64,000 nt of DNA from Hirundichthys speculiger (taxonomy: Eukaryota; Chordata; Actinopteri; Beloniformes; Exocoetidae): positions 1 through 64,000 of the forward strand of contig JAGFBZ010002915.1 in NCBI GenBank assembly GCA_018398805.1, read 5' to 3'. Positions 1 through 14,606 of this stretch are shown piece by piece. The notes beneath the pieces are model-generated. The model made no database searches. It was not told where the DNA came from and worked only from the letters and a program-made list of their open reading frames with translations. The position numbers were made by a program, and so were the translations under genes. Each line of letters starts with the position of its first letter. Position 1 is the first letter of the stretch.

Positions 1-3000
1 AGTGACCTGATAACTCTTAGACCTATCAGTCCACCACAGAGACCCGCAACTGAGACCTCATCAGCTCACCACAGTGACATGAGACCTCACAGTGATCTGA
101 TAACTGAGACCTCATCAGTGATCTGATAACATGATAACTGACCTCATCAGTCCCCACCTGATAACTGAGACCTCATCAGTCCACCACAGTGACCTGATAA
201 CTCTGAGACCTCATCAGTCCCCCAGGACCTGATAACTCTGAGACCTCATCAGATGAACTGAGAACTCATCAGTCCACCACAGTGACCTGATATGAGACCT
301 CATCAGTCCACCACAGGACTAATATCTGAGACCTCATCATCCACCACAGTGAACTTATAACTCTGACCTCATCAGTCCACACAGACTAACCTCTGAGACT
401 CATCACCACCACAGAGACCCTGCACCTCATCAGTCACCAGAGACCTGATAACAATGCGACCTCATCAGTCCACCACAGACCCAAGAACTGAGACTCATCA
501 GTCCATGATAACAATGAGACCTCATCAGTCACCACAGACCTGATAAGTGAGACCTCATCAGTCCACCACAGAGACCTAATATTGAGACTCATCAGTCAGC
601 CACATGACACCGAGACCTCATCAGTCCACCACAGAGACCCGATAACTTGAGACCAATCAGTCCACCACAGTGACCTGATAACTCTGAGACTCATCAGTCC
701 ACCACAAGACCCGATAACTGAGACCTATCAGCTCACCCCAGACCTGATCACTCTGAGATGTCATCAGTTCAACAAACCATAACTGAGACCTCATAATCGA
801 CCACAGTGACCTGATAACAATGAGACCATCATGATCTATAACTCTAGACCTCATCAGTCCACCACAGTGACCTGATAACCTCAGACCTTATCAGTCAACC
901 ACAGTGACCTGATAACTGAGACGTCATCGTTTCTCACTCCACAGTTGCCGATAACTCTGAGACCCATCAGTCCACCAGTGAGACCTGATAACTCTCAGAG
1001 ACCTCAGACCGTCCACCACAGTGACTGAGAACTACCGATCTTATCAGTCCACCACTGACCTGATACTCCTTATCCAGTCCACCCAGTGACCTGATAACTC
1101 TGAGACCTCATCAGTCCACCACATTAACTATGAGACCTAACTTTGAGACCTGAGACATCTCTGATCATCAGCCACCACAGTGACCTGATAACTCTGAACA
1201 TCATCAGTCCACCACAGTGACCGCTACTGAGACCTTATCAGTCCACCACAGTGACCTGATAACTTGAGACCTCATCAGTCCACCACAGTGACCTGATAAC
1301 TCTGAGACCTATCAGTCCCCAAATAACCTGAACTGAATCAGTCCATCAGTCCACCACAGAGACCTAATATTGAGACCTCACTAGTCCACACAGTGACCTG
1401 ATAACTCTGAGATCTCATCAGTGACTTTATTACTGAGACTTTATCAGTCCACCAAAGTGCCTGATAAACTTGAGACCTTATCAGTCCACGCAGTGACCTA
1501 ATAACTGAGATCTTATCTCCCCACAGAGCCTAATATTGAGACTCACTAGTCACCACAGGATCTGATAACTCTGAGGACCTCATCAGTCACCCAGAGACCC
1601 GATAACTGAGACTCATCAGCTCACACAGTGACCTGATAACTCTGAGATGTATCAGTTCACCACAGGGACCTCATAACTCAGACCTCATCAATCGACCACA
1701 GTGACCTGATAACAATGAGACCTCATCATGATGATAACTCTGAGACCTCATCAGTCCACCGCATTGACCTGATAACTCGAGACCTTATCAGTCCACCACA
1801 GTACCTGATGAGTGAGACATCATCATTCCACCACAGTGACCTGATAACTCTGAGACCTCTAGACCACATCCAACCACACGATGAACCTGATAACTCTGAG
1901 ATGTCATCAGTTCACACAGTGACCATCTAACGAGACCTCATCAATCGACCACAGAGACCTGATAACAATGAGACTATAACTGAGACCTCATCAGTCCATC
2001 GCAGTGGACCCGATAACTCTGAGACATCATCAGTCCACCACAGTGACCTGAGACCTCCATCAGCCACCACACGTGACCTGATAACTGAGACCCATCAGTC
2101 CCCACAGTGACCTGATACTCTGAGACCTCATCAGTCCACCACATTAACCTGAAACTGAGATCTTATCAGTCCCCACAGAGACCTATAATTTGAGACCTCA
2201 CTAGTCCCACAGTGACCTGATAACTCTTGAGATCTCATCAGTGACTTGATTACTGAGACTTTATCAGCCATCAAAGTGACCTGATAATCTGAGACCTTAT
2301 CAGTCCACCGCAGTGACCTAATAACTGAGATCTATCAGTCCCCACAGAGACCTAATATTTCGAGACCTCACTAGTCCCACAGTGGACTGATAACTTGAGA
2401 CCTCATCAGTCCACCACAGAGACCCGATAACTGAGACCTCATCAGCTCACCACAGTGACCTGATAACTGAGATTTCATCAGTTCACCAGGACCCATAACT
2501 CAGACCTCATCAATCGACCACAGGACTGAAACGAGGCTCATCAGTCACCACAGACCTGATAACTCGGACCTTCATCAGTCCACCCCAGTACCTGATGATG
2601 AGTGACTCATCATTCACCACAGTGACTGATAACTCTGAGACCTCATCAGACCACCCTAGTGACCTGATAACTCTGAGACCTCATCAGTCAGACCGGACCT
2701 GATAACAATGAGACTCAGTGACCCTCATCAGTCCATCCGCAGTGACCCGATAACTCTGAGACATATCAGTCCACCACAGTGACCTGATAAACTCTGAGAC
2801 TCAATCAGTCCACCACAGTGACCATTACTGAGACCTTATCATCATCACCACAGGGCCTGATAACTCTGAGACCTCATCAGTCCACCACAGTTAACTGATA
2901 ACTCTGAGACCATATCAGTCCACCACAGAGACCTGATAATTCTGAGACCTCATCAGTCCACCTCAGAGACCTGATAACTCTGAGACCTCATCAGTCCACC

Positions 3001-5950
3001 ACAGAGACCCAATAACTGAGGACCTATCAGTCCACCACAGAGACCTCTATTTGAGACCTCATTAGTCCACCACAGTGACCTGATAAACTCGAGACCTCAT
3101 CAGTCCACCACAGAGACCCGATAACTGAGACCTCATCAGCTCACCACAGTGACATCTGATAACAATGAGACCTCATCAGTGATTGATAACTGAGACCTCA
3201 TCAGTCCACAAAGTCTGAGAACTCTCAGACCTTATCATACCACCATCGCAGTGACCTGATAACTGAGACCTCATCATTCCACCACAGTGACCTGATAACT
3301 CTGAGACCTCATCAGTCCACCACAGTGACCTGATAACTCTGAGACCTCACAGTCCCACCGCAGTTAACGGATAACTCTGAGACGGCATCAGTCCACCACA
3401 GTGACCTGATAACTCTGAGATTTCATTAGTCCATCGCAGTGACCCGATAACTCTGAGACCTCATCAATCCACCACAGTGATCTGATAACTCTGAGATCTA
3501 ATCAGTGACCTGGTTACTGAGACTTTATCAGTCCACCAAAGTGACCTGATAACTCTGAGACCTCATTAGTCCATCGCAGTGACCTGCTAACTGAGACCTC
3601 ATCAGTTCACCACAGAGACATGATAACAATGAGAATTCATCAGTCCAACACAGTGACCTGATAACTCTGAGACCTCATCAGTCCACCTCAGAGATATGAT
3701 AACAATGAGACCTCATCAGTCCACCACAGAGACCCGATAACTGAGACCTCATCAGTCCACCACAGAGACCTGATAACTGAGACCTCATCAGTCCACCAGA
3801 GACCTGATAACTCTGAGACCTCATCAGTCCAACACAGTGACCTGATAACTCTGAGATCTCATCAGTGACTTGATTACTGAGACTTTATCAGTCCACCAAA
3901 GTGACCTGATAACTCTGAGACCTTATCAGTCCACCGCAGTGACCTGATAACTGAGATCTTATCAGTCCACCACAGAGACCTAATATTTGAGACCTCACTA
4001 GTCCACCACAGTGACCTGATAACTCTGAGACCTCATCAGTCCACCACAGAGACCCGATAACTGAGACCTCATCAGCTCACCACAGTGACCTGATAACTCT
4101 GAGATGTCATCAGTTCACCACAGGGACCTCATAACTCAGACCTCATCAATCGACCACAGTGACCTGATAACAATGAGACCTCATCAGTGATCTGATAACT
4201 CTGAGACCTCATCAGTCCACCACAGTGACCTGATAACTCTGAGACCTTATCAGTCCACCACAGTGACCTGATGAGTGAGACGTCATCATTCCACCACAGT
4301 GACCTGATAACTCTGAGACCTCATCAGTCCAATAGAGTGACCTGATAACTCTGAGACCTCATCAGTCCATAACAGTGACCTGATAACTCTGAGATGTCAT
4401 CAGTTCACCACAGTGACCATCTAACTGAGACCTCATCAATCGACCACAGTGACCTGATAACAATGAGACCTCATCAGTGATCTGATAACTGAGACCTCAT
4501 CAGTCAATCGCAGTGACCCGATAACTCTGAGACATCATCAGTCCACCACAGTGACCTGATAACTCTGAGACCTCATCAGTCCACCACAGTGACCCGATTA
4601 CTGAGACCTTATCAGTCCACCACAGTGACCTGATAACTCTGAGACCTCATCAGTCCACCACAGTGACCTGATAACTCTGAGACGTCATCAGTCCACCACA
4701 TTAACCTGATAACTCTGAGACCTCATCAGTCCACCACAGAGACCTGATAATTCTGAGACCTCATCAGTCCACCTCAGAGACATGATAACAATGAGACCTC
4801 ATCAGTCCACCACAGAGACCCAATAACTGAGACCTTATCAGTCCACCACAGAGACCTAATATTTGAGACCTCATCAGTCCACCACAGTGACCTGATAACA
4901 ATGAGACCTCATCAGTGATCTGATAACTGAGACCTCATCAGTGATCTGATAACTCTGAGACCTCATCAGTCCATCACAGTTACCTGATAACTCTCAGACC
5001 TTATCAAACCACCACAGTGACCTGATAACTGAGACCTCATCATTCCACCACAGTGACCTGATAACTCTGAGACCTCATCAGTCCACCACAGTGACCTGAT
5101 AACTCTGAGACCTCATCAGTCCACCGCAGTTAACGGATAACTCTGAGACGGCATCAGTCCACCACAGTGACCTGATAACTCTGAGATCTAATCAGTGACC
5201 TGGTTACTGAGACTTTATCAGTCCACCAAAGTGACCTGATAACTCTGAGACCTCATTAGTCCATCGCAGTGACCTGCTAACTGAGACCTTATCAGTTCAC
5301 CACAGTGACCTGATAACTCTGAGACCACATCAGTCCACTACAGTGACCTGATAACTCTGAGACCTCATCAGTCCACCTCAGAGACATGATAACAATGAGA
5401 ATTCATCAGTCCACCACAGAGACCCGATAACTGAGACCTCTTCAGTCCACCACAGAGACCCGATAACTGAGACCTCATCAGCTCATCACAGTGACCTGAT
5501 AACTCTGAGATGTCATCAGTTCACCACAGTGACCTCATAACTGAGACCTCATCAATTGACCACAGTGACCTGATAACAATGAGACCTCATCAGTGATCTG
5601 ATAACTGAGACCTCATCAGTCCACCACAGTGACCAAATAACTCTGAGACCTCATCAGTCCACCACAGTGACCTGATAGATTCTGAGACCTCATCAGTCCA
5701 CCTCAGAAACATGATAACAATGAGACCTTATCAGTCCACCACAGAGACCCGATAACTGAGACCTCATCAGTCCACCACAGAGACCTAATATTTGAGACCT
5801 CATCTGTCCACCACAGAGACCTAATATTTGAGACCTCATCAGTCCACCACAGTGACCTGATAACTCTGAGACCTCATCAGTCCACCACAGAGACCCGATA
5901 ACTGAGACCTCATCAGTCCACCACAGTGACCTGATAAATCTGAGACCTCA

Positions 5951-6128
5951 TCAATTCAATTCAATTTTATTTATATAGCGTCTGTTACAATGACAATTGT
6001 CTCTAGGCGCTTTACAGAGACCCAGAGCATGACCCCCGAGCAAATATCATCAACTAAGATTATATAATTAAATCCAATCAATGATAATGGCAGGTAAAAA
6101 ACTCCCACGTAGGGAGAAAAAAAACCTT
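5951..6128 (+). mobile_element. Interspersed teleost repeat fragment embedded in satellite (copy 1)
   Basis: An approximately 180-bp non-satellite block starts TTCAATTCAATTTTATTTAT and contains ATAGCGTCTGTTACAATGAC, GGCGCTTTACAGAGACCCAG and a terminal GGGAGAAAAAAAACCTT. It resembles the widely dispersed teleost repeat that begins with TTCAATTC...TTTATATAGCGC. Satellite resumes immediately on both sides. A degenerate relative lies at 49,925-50,025. The family label is from memory; the boundaries are visible. Confidence 0.75.
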
Positions 6129-9100
6129 CATCAGTCCACCGCAGTGAACCGATAACTCTGAGACCTCATCAGTCCACCACAGTGACCTGATAACTGAGAC
6201 CTTATCAGTCCACCACAGTGACCTAATAACTCTGAGACCTCATCAGTCCACCACAGTGACCTGATAACTCTGAGACCTCATCAGTCCAACCACAGTGACC
6301 TGATAACTCTGAGATCTCATCAGCGACCTTAATACTGAGACTTTATCAGTCCACCACAGTGACCTGATAACTCCGAGACCTTATCAGTCCACCTTAATGA
6401 CCTGATAATTCTGAGACCTCATCAGTCCACCAGAGTGACCTGATAACTCTGAGACCTCATCAGTCCACCACATTAACCTGATAACTCTGAGACATCATCA
6501 GTCCACCACAGAGACCTGATAATTCTGAGACCTCATCAGTCCACCTCAGAGACATGATAACAATGAGACCTCATCAGTCCACCACAGAGACCTGATAACT
6601 GAGACCTCATCAGTCCACCACAGAGACCTAATATTTGAGACCTCATCAGTCCACCACAGTGACCTGATAACTCTGAGACCTCATCAGTCCACCACAGAGA
6701 CCCGATAACTGAGACCTAATCAGTCCACCACAGTGACCTGATAACTCTGAGACCTCATCAGTCCACCACAGAGACCCGATAACTGAGACCTCATCAGCTC
6801 ACCACAGTGACCTGATAACTCTGAGACCTCATCAGTCCACCACAGTGACCTGATAATTCTGAGACCTCATCAGTCCACCACAGTGACCTGATAACTCTGA
6901 GATCTCATCAGTGACCTGATTACTGAGACTTTATCAGTCCACCAAAGTGATCTGATAACTCTGAGACCTCATCAGTCCACCACAGTGACCTGATAACTCT
7001 GAGACCTTATCAGTCCACCACAGTGACCTGATAACTGAGAACTCATCATTCCACCACAGTGACCTGATAACTCTGAGACCTCATCAGTCCACCACAGTGA
7101 CTTGATAACTCTGACACCTCATTAGTCCATCGCAGTGACCCGATAACTGAGACCTTATAAGTCCACCAGAGTTATCTGATAACTCTGAGACCTCATCAGT
7201 CAAACACAGTGACCTGAAAACTCTGAGACCTTATCAGTCCACAGCAGTGACCTGATAATTGAGATCTTATCAATCCACCACAGAGACCTAATATTTGAGA
7301 CCTCATTAGTCCACCACAGTGACCTGATAACTCTGAGACCTCATCAGCTCACCACAGTGACCTGATAACTCTGAGATGTCATCAGTTCACCACAGGGACC
7401 TCATAACTCAGACCTCATCAATCGACCACAGTGACCTGATAACAATGAGACCTCATCAGTGATCTGATAACTCTGAGACCTCATCAGTCCACCACAGTGA
7501 CCTGATAACTCTGAGACCTTATCAGTCCACCACAGTGACCTGATGAGTGAGACGTCATCATTCCACCACAGTGACCTGATAACTCTGAGACCTCATCAGT
7601 CCACCAGAGTGACCTGATAACTCTGAGACCTCATCAGTCCAACACAGTGACCTGATAACTCTGAGATGTCATCAGTTCACCACAGTAACCATCTAACTGA
7701 GACCTCATCAATCGACCACAGTGACCTGATAACAATGAGACCTCATCAGTGATCTGATAACTGAGACCTCATCAGTCCATCGCAGTGACCCGATAACTCT
7801 GAGACATCATCAGTCCACCACAGTGACCTGATAACTCTGAGACCTCATCAGTTCACCACAGTGACCCGATTACTGAGACCTTATCAGTCCACCACAGTGA
7901 CCTGATAACTCTGAGACCTCATCAGTCCACCACAGTGACCTGATAACTCTGAGACCTCATCAGTCCACCACATTAACCTGATAACTCTGAGACCTCATCA
8001 GTCCACCACAGAGACCTGATAATTCTGAGACCTCATCAGTCCACCTCAGAGACATGATAACAATGAGACCTCATCAGTCCAGCACAGAGACCCAATAACT
8101 GAGACCTTATCAGTCCACCGCAGAGACCTAATATTTGAGACCTCATCAGTCCACCACAGTGACCTGATAACTCTGAGACCTCATCAGTCCACCACAGAGA
8201 CCCGATAACTGAGACCTCATCAGCTCACCACAGTGACCTGATAACAATGAGACCTCATCAGTGATCTGATAACTGAGACCTCATCAGTGATCTGATAACT
8301 CTGAGACCTCATCAGTCCACCACAGTTACCTGATAACTCTCAGACCTTATCATTCCACCACAGTGACCTGATAACTGAGACTTCATCATTCCACCACAGT
8401 GACCTGATAACTCTGAGACCTCATCAGTCCACCACAGTGACTTGATAACTCTGAGACCTCATCAGTCCACCGCAGTGAACGGATAACTCTGAGACGTCAT
8501 CAGTCCACCACAGTAACCTGATAACTCTGAGATTTCATTAGTCCATCGCAGTGACCCGATAACTCTGAGACCTCATCAATCAACCACAGTGACCTGATAA
8601 CTCTGAGATCTAATCAGTGACCTGGTTAGACTTTATCAGTCCACCAAAGTGACCTGATAACTCTGAGACCTCATTAGTCCATCGCAGTGACCTGCTAACC
8701 TGGTCTGAGACCACATCAGTCCACTACAGTGACCTGATAACTCTGAGACCTCATCAGTCCACCTCAGAGACATGATAACAATGAGAATTCATCAGTCCAA
8801 CACAGTGACCTGATAACTCTGAGACCTCATCAGTCCACCACAGAGACCTGATAATTCTGAGACCTCATCAGTCCACCTCAAAGATATGATAACAATGAGA
8901 CCTCATCAGTCCACCACAGAGACCCGATAACTGAGACCTCATCAGTCCACCACAGAGACCCGATAACTGAGACCTCATCAGCTCATCACAGTGACCTGAT
9001 AACTCTGAGATGTCATCAGTTCACCACAGTGATCTCATAACTGAGACCTCATCAATTGACCACAGTGACCTGATAACAATGAGACCTCATCAGTGATCTG

Positions 9101-9451
9101 ATAACTGAGACCTCATCAGTCCACCACAGTGACCAAATAACTCTGAGACCTCATCAGTCCACCACAGTGACCTGATAATTTTGAGACCTCATCAGTCCAC
9201 CACAGAGACCTGATAATTCTGAGACCTCATCAGTCCACCTCAGAAACATGATAACAATGAGACCTCATCAGTCCACCACAGAGACCCGATAACTGAGACC
9301 TCATCTGTCCACCACAGAGACCTAATATTTGAGACCTCATCAGTCCACCACAGTGACCTGATAACTCTGAGACCTCATCAGTCCACCACAGAGACCCGAT
9401 AACTGAGACCTCATCAGTCCACCACAGTGACCTGATAAATCTGAGACCTCA

Positions 9452-9629
9452 TCAATTCAATTCAATTTTATTTATATAGCATCTGTTACAATGACAATTG
9501 TCTCTAGGCGCTTTACAGAGACCCAGAGCATGACCCCCGAGCAAATATCATCAACTAAGATTATATAATTAAATCCAATCAATGATAATGGCAGGTAAAA
9601 AACTCCCACGTAGGGAGAAAAAAAACCTT
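9452..9629 (+). mobile_element. Interspersed teleost repeat fragment embedded in satellite (copy 2)
   Basis: Near-identical to the block at 5,951-6,128 (ATAGCATCTG instead of ATAGCGTCTG is the main difference). It has the same satellite variants on both flanks and is offset by exactly 3,501 bp at both ends. It was therefore copied with the surrounding array and did not insert independently. Confidence 0.8.
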
Positions 9630-12600
9630 CATCAGTCCACCGCAGTGAACCGATAACTCTTAGACCTCATCAGTCCACCACAGTGACCTGATAACTGAGA
9701 CCTTATCAGTCCACCACAGTGACCTAATAACTCTGAGACCTCATCAGTCCACCACAGTGACCTGATAACTCTGAGACCTCATCAGTCCACCACAGTGACC
9801 TGATAACTCTGAGACCTCATCAGTCCACCACAGTGACCTGATAACTCTGAGATCTCATCAGCGACCTTAATACTGAGACTTTATCAGTCCACCACAGTGA
9901 CCTGATAACTCCGAGACCTTATCAGTCCACCACAATGACCTGATAATTCTGAGACCTCATCAGTCCACCAGAGTGACCTGATAACTCTGAGACCTCATCA
10001 GTCCACCACATTAACCTGATAACTCTGAGACATCATCAGTCCACCACAGAGACCTGATAATTCTGAGACCTCATCAGTCCACCTCAGAGACATGATAACA
10101 ATGAGACCTCATCAGTCCACCACAGAGACCTGATAACTGAGACCTCATCAGTCCACCACAGAGACCTAATATTTGAGACCTCATCAGTCCACCACAGTGA
10201 CCTGATAACTCTGAGACCTCATCAGTCCACCACAGAGACCCGATAACTGAGACCTAATCAGTCCACCACAGTGACCTGATAACTCTGAGACCTCATCAGT
10301 CCACCACAGAGACCCGATAACTGAGACCTAATCAGTCCACCACAGTGACCTGATAACTCTGAGACCTCATCAGTCCACCACAGTGACCTGATAATTCTGA
10401 GACCTCATCAGTCCACCACATTGACCTGATAACTCTGAGATCTCATCAGTGACCTGATTACTGAGACTTTATCAGTCCACCAAAGTGATCTGATAACTCT
10501 GAGACCTCATTAGTCCATGGCAGTGACCTGATAACTGAGACCTTATCAGTTCACCACAGTGACCTCATAACTGAGACCTCATCAATCGATCCCAGTGACC
10601 TGATGACAATGAGACCTCATCAGTGCTCTGATAACTGAGACCTCATCAGTGATCTGATAACTCTGAGTCCTCATCAGTCCACCACAGTGACCTGATAACT
10701 GAGACCTCATAGGTGACCCGATAACTGAGACTTCATCAGTCCACCACAGAGACTTCATATCTCTGAAACCTCATCAGTCCACCACAGTGACCTGATAACT
10801 CTGAGACCTTATCAGTCCACCACAGAGACCCGATAACTGAGACCTCATCAATCGACCACAGTGACCTGATAACAATGAGACCTCATCAGTGATCTGATAA
10901 CTGAGACCTCATCAGTGATCTGATAACTCTGAGACCTCATCAGTCCACCACAGAGACCTGATAACTGAGACCTCATCAGTCCACCACAGAGACCCGATAA
11001 CTGAGACCTCATCAGCTCACCACAGTGACCTGATAACTCTGAGATGTCATCAGTTCACCACAGTGACCTGATAACTGAGAACTCATCATTCCACCATAGT
11101 GACCTGATAACTCTGAGACCTCATCAGTCCACCACAGTGACCTGATAACTCTGAGACTTCATCAGTCCACCGCAGTGAACCGATAACTCTGAGACCTCAT
11201 CAGTCCACCACAGTGACCTGATAACTCTGAGACTTCATTAGTCCATCGCATTGACCCAATAACTCTGAGGCCTCATCAGTCCACCACAGTGACTTGATAA
11301 CTCTGACACCTCATTAGTCCATCGCATTGACCCAATAACTCTGAGGCCTTATCAGTCCACCACAGTGACCTGATAACTCTGAGACCTCATCAGTCCACCA
11401 CAGTGACCTGATAACTCTGAGACCTCATCAGTCCACCACAGTGACCTGATAACTCTGAGACCTCATCATCCCCACAGACCTGATACCTCTGAGACCTCAT
11501 CAGTCCACAGTGACCTGATAACTCTGAGACCTCATCAGTCCACCACATTAACCTGATAACTCTGAGACCTCATCAGTCCACCACAGAGACCTGATAATTC
11601 TGAGACCTCATCAGTCCACCTCAGAGACATGATAACAATGAGACCTCATCAGTCCACCACAGAGACCCGATAACTGAGACCTCATCCGTCCACCACAGAG
11701 ACCTAATATTTGAGACCTCATCAGTCCACCACAGTGACCTGATAACTCTGAGACCTCATCAGTCCACCACATTAACCTGATAACTCTGAGACCTCATCAG
11801 TCCACCACAGAGACCTGATAACTGAGACCTCATCAGTCCACCACAGAGACCTAATATTTGAGACCTCATCAGTCCACCACAGTGACCTGATAACTCTGAG
11901 ACCTCATCAGTCCACCACAGAGACCCGATAACTGAGACCTCATCAGCTCACCACAGTGACCTGATAACTCTGAGATGTCATCAGTTCACCACAGTGACTT
12001 CATAACTGAGACCTCATCAATCGACCACAGTGACCTGATAACAATGAGACCTCATTAGTGATCTGATAACTCTGAGACCTCATCAGTCCACCACAGTGAC
12101 CTGATAACTCTGAGACCTTATCAGTCCACCACAGTGACCTGATAACTGAGACCTCATCATTCCACCACAGTGACCTGATAACTCTGAGACCTCATCAGTC
12201 CACCAGAGTGACCTGATAACTCTGAGACCTCATCAGTCCACCGCAGTGAACCGATAACTCTGAGACCTCATCAGTCCACCACAGTGACCTGATAACTCTG
12301 AGACTTCATTAGTCCATCGCATTGACCCAATAACTCTGAGGCCTCATCAGTCCACCACAGTGACTTGATAACTCTGACACCTCATTAGTCCATCGCAGTG
12401 ACCCGATAACTGAGACCTCATCAGTCCACCACAGTGACCTGATAACTCTGAGACTTCATTAGTCCATCGCATTGACCCAATAACTCTGAGGCCTTATCAG
12501 TCCACCACAGTGACCTGATAACTCTGAGACCTCATCAGTCCACCACAGTGACCTGATAACTCTGAGACCTCATCAGTCCACCACAGTGACCTGATAACTC

Positions 12601-13487
12601 TGAGACCTCATCAGTCCACCACAGTGACCTGATAACTCTGAGACCTCATCAGTCCACCACAGTGACCTGATAACTCTGAGACCTCATCAGTCCACCACAT
12701 TAACCTGATAACTCTGAGACCTCATCAGTCCACCACAGAGACCTGATAATTCTGAGACCTCATCAGTCCCTCAGAGACATGATAACAATGAGACCTCATC
12801 AGTCCACCACAGAGACCCGATAACTGAGACCTCATCCGTCCACCACAGAGACCTAATATTTGAGACCTCATCAGTCCACCACAGTGACCTGATAACTCTG
12901 AGACCTCATCAGTCCACCACAGAGACCCGATAACTGAGACCTCATCAGTTCACCACAGTGACCTCATAACTGAGACCTCATCAATCGACCCCAGTGACCT
13001 GATAACAATGAGACCTCATCAGCGATCTGATAACTGAGACCTCATCAGTGATCTGATAACTCTGAGACCTCATCAGTCCACCACAGTGACCTGATAACTG
13101 AGACCTCATAGGTGACCCAATAACTGAGACTTCATCAGTCCACCACAGAGACTTCATAACTCTAAAACCTCATCAGTCCACCACAGTGACCTGATAACTC
13201 TGAGACCTCATCAGTCCACCACAGTGACCTGATAACTCTGAGACCTCATCAGTCCACCACAGTGACCTGATAATTTTGAGACCTCATCAGTTCACCACAG
13301 TGACCTCATAACTGAGACCTAATCAGTGACCTGATAACTGAGACCTCATCAGTCCACAATCTGGAGGAAAATTTTATTTGGTTTATTCATCTTGTAATTT
13401 TGTTCATTTTATTTGTTTTTATAAATTCTTTTCAAAAGTGATATGTCTTTCTTAACAAGACCAATACACATCATAATCAACAAAGAC

Positions 13488-13912
13488 AGAATGTCTGACA
13501 AAAGGCAAGCACGGTGGTCAGCTGTGATTCATTGATCAAGCAGACACAGCAGGGGTCATCTGTGATTCTGAATAACATTCCTAAATTCAATTAACATCAA
13601 GTAGATAACTTCTTGATCAAGGAACTGTATAACGTCCCTAAATTCAATCAGTCTGTTTTAAGACAAATGTCCCTTTGCCTTCACTACTACCTGCTGTGAT
13701 CCATTCTGTATGCAAAAACCTGTAGAAGAATCAACACCTTTTGTCTTGGTATAAAAGAAAAGCCTCATCTCTGTTCAGACAGAGTACTCATTCTGAATTC
13801 TCTGTAATGCTTACTGACTGCTCTCCTTATGCTGCATAAGTTTGTTTCTTTTCTCTAATAAATTATTTTTTGATTTTCTCATCAAGGTTGGATTTTATTT
13901 TTTCCACAACAC
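13488..13912 (+). mobile_element. Solo-LTR-like sequence
   Basis: The non-satellite block after the array has the order expected of an LTR: a possible TG start near TGTCTGACAAAAGG, a TATA box (TATAAAAG, 13,750-13,757), a polyadenylation signal (AATAAA, 13,857-13,862) about 105 bp downstream, and a CA-ending terminus (CCACAACA). No second copy and no gag/pol-like coding sequence is visible nearby, so it would be a solo LTR of a retrotransposon or endogenous retrovirus. The left boundary and family are uncertain. A host promoter with its own polyA site is the alternative reading. Confidence 0.4.
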
Positions 13913-14328
13913 AAACTTTCATCGGCCATGTGTTTATATTAGAACAAAACAAGTTTGGAGTCAAACGGACCAAATCTCTGGGAGGAGTTCATTAAAGTAC
14001 GAGGACTGGAAATGACCAAAATATTGGAAAAACTGCATGTTCCAATTAAAAGTATCAGACTTCCTGTGGGAGTTAGAGCAGGAGTCCGTGAGACTTTTTT
14101 GTAGGTCTGAGGATGATACATCAGTCACACAAAGTTCATGTCTGTAGGTGGAAGCATATCGAGGGGCTCGTCATTTAAAAAAAAACAAGGTGGTGCTATT
14201 GAGCCACTTTTGTGTGCCCATGCGCAGAACCCAAAAAATACGTCAATTTCGCAGACAATGAATGCGTGTGCAAAATCTCGTGAGTTTCCGAGTATGATAA
14301 GGCCCCCAAAAAGGCGATTCTTTTCGGA

Positions 14329-14330
<2 letters not shown>
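13913..14330. other. Unassigned sequence between LTR-like block and AAT repeat
   Basis: I see no gene here. Short open frames on both strands overlap one another and carry no recognisable motif. The right part (14,130-14,330) runs directly into the AAT composite repeat and probably belongs to the same dispersed family. Confidence 0.4.
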
Positions 14331-14401
<71 letters not shown>

Positions 14402-14446
14402 CATTCAAAATACAATAGGGTCCTCGCACCCTCAGTGCTCGGGCCC

Positions 14447-14502
<56 letters not shown>

Positions 14503-14557
14503 TAACATTCGAAATACAATAGGGTCCTCGCACCCACGGTGCTCAGGCCCTAATAAT

Positions 14558-14606
<49 letters not shown>

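Larger units (their letters stand above)
1..13360. repeat. Satellite/large minisatellite array with 35-38 bp unit and higher-order structure
   Basis: The stretch consists of head-to-tail copies of a 35-38-bp unit read as CTCATCAGTCCACCACAG followed by TGACCTGATAACTCTGAGAC. Variants carry GAGACCCGATAACTGAGAC, GAGACCTAATATTTGAGAC, or a shorter unit with CAGTGATCTGATAAC. TGA and TAA occur in almost every unit, so no long coding frame is possible. Ordered runs of the same variants recur: the run with CAGTTACC and CTCTCAGACC is near 4,979 and 8,325, and the GGGACCTCATAACTCAGACC run near 4,120 and 7,392. This gives a higher-order period of about 3.3-3.5 kb. A shorter internal duplication (about 1.07 kb) links 11,172 and 12,243. 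The first 3 kb is much more degenerate, with many single-base losses. The array starts at or before the window edge and ends sharply near 13,360. Confidence 0.97.

Noticed and set aside
1715..1930. Small ORFs inside the satellite (also 657-854 on the minus strand)
   Set aside because: They arise only where single-base losses remove the TGA/TAA of the unit; not conserved between units.
1..13360. CRISPR-like array of direct repeats
   Set aside because: Units are contiguous with no unique spacers, in a vertebrate genome; this is a satellite.
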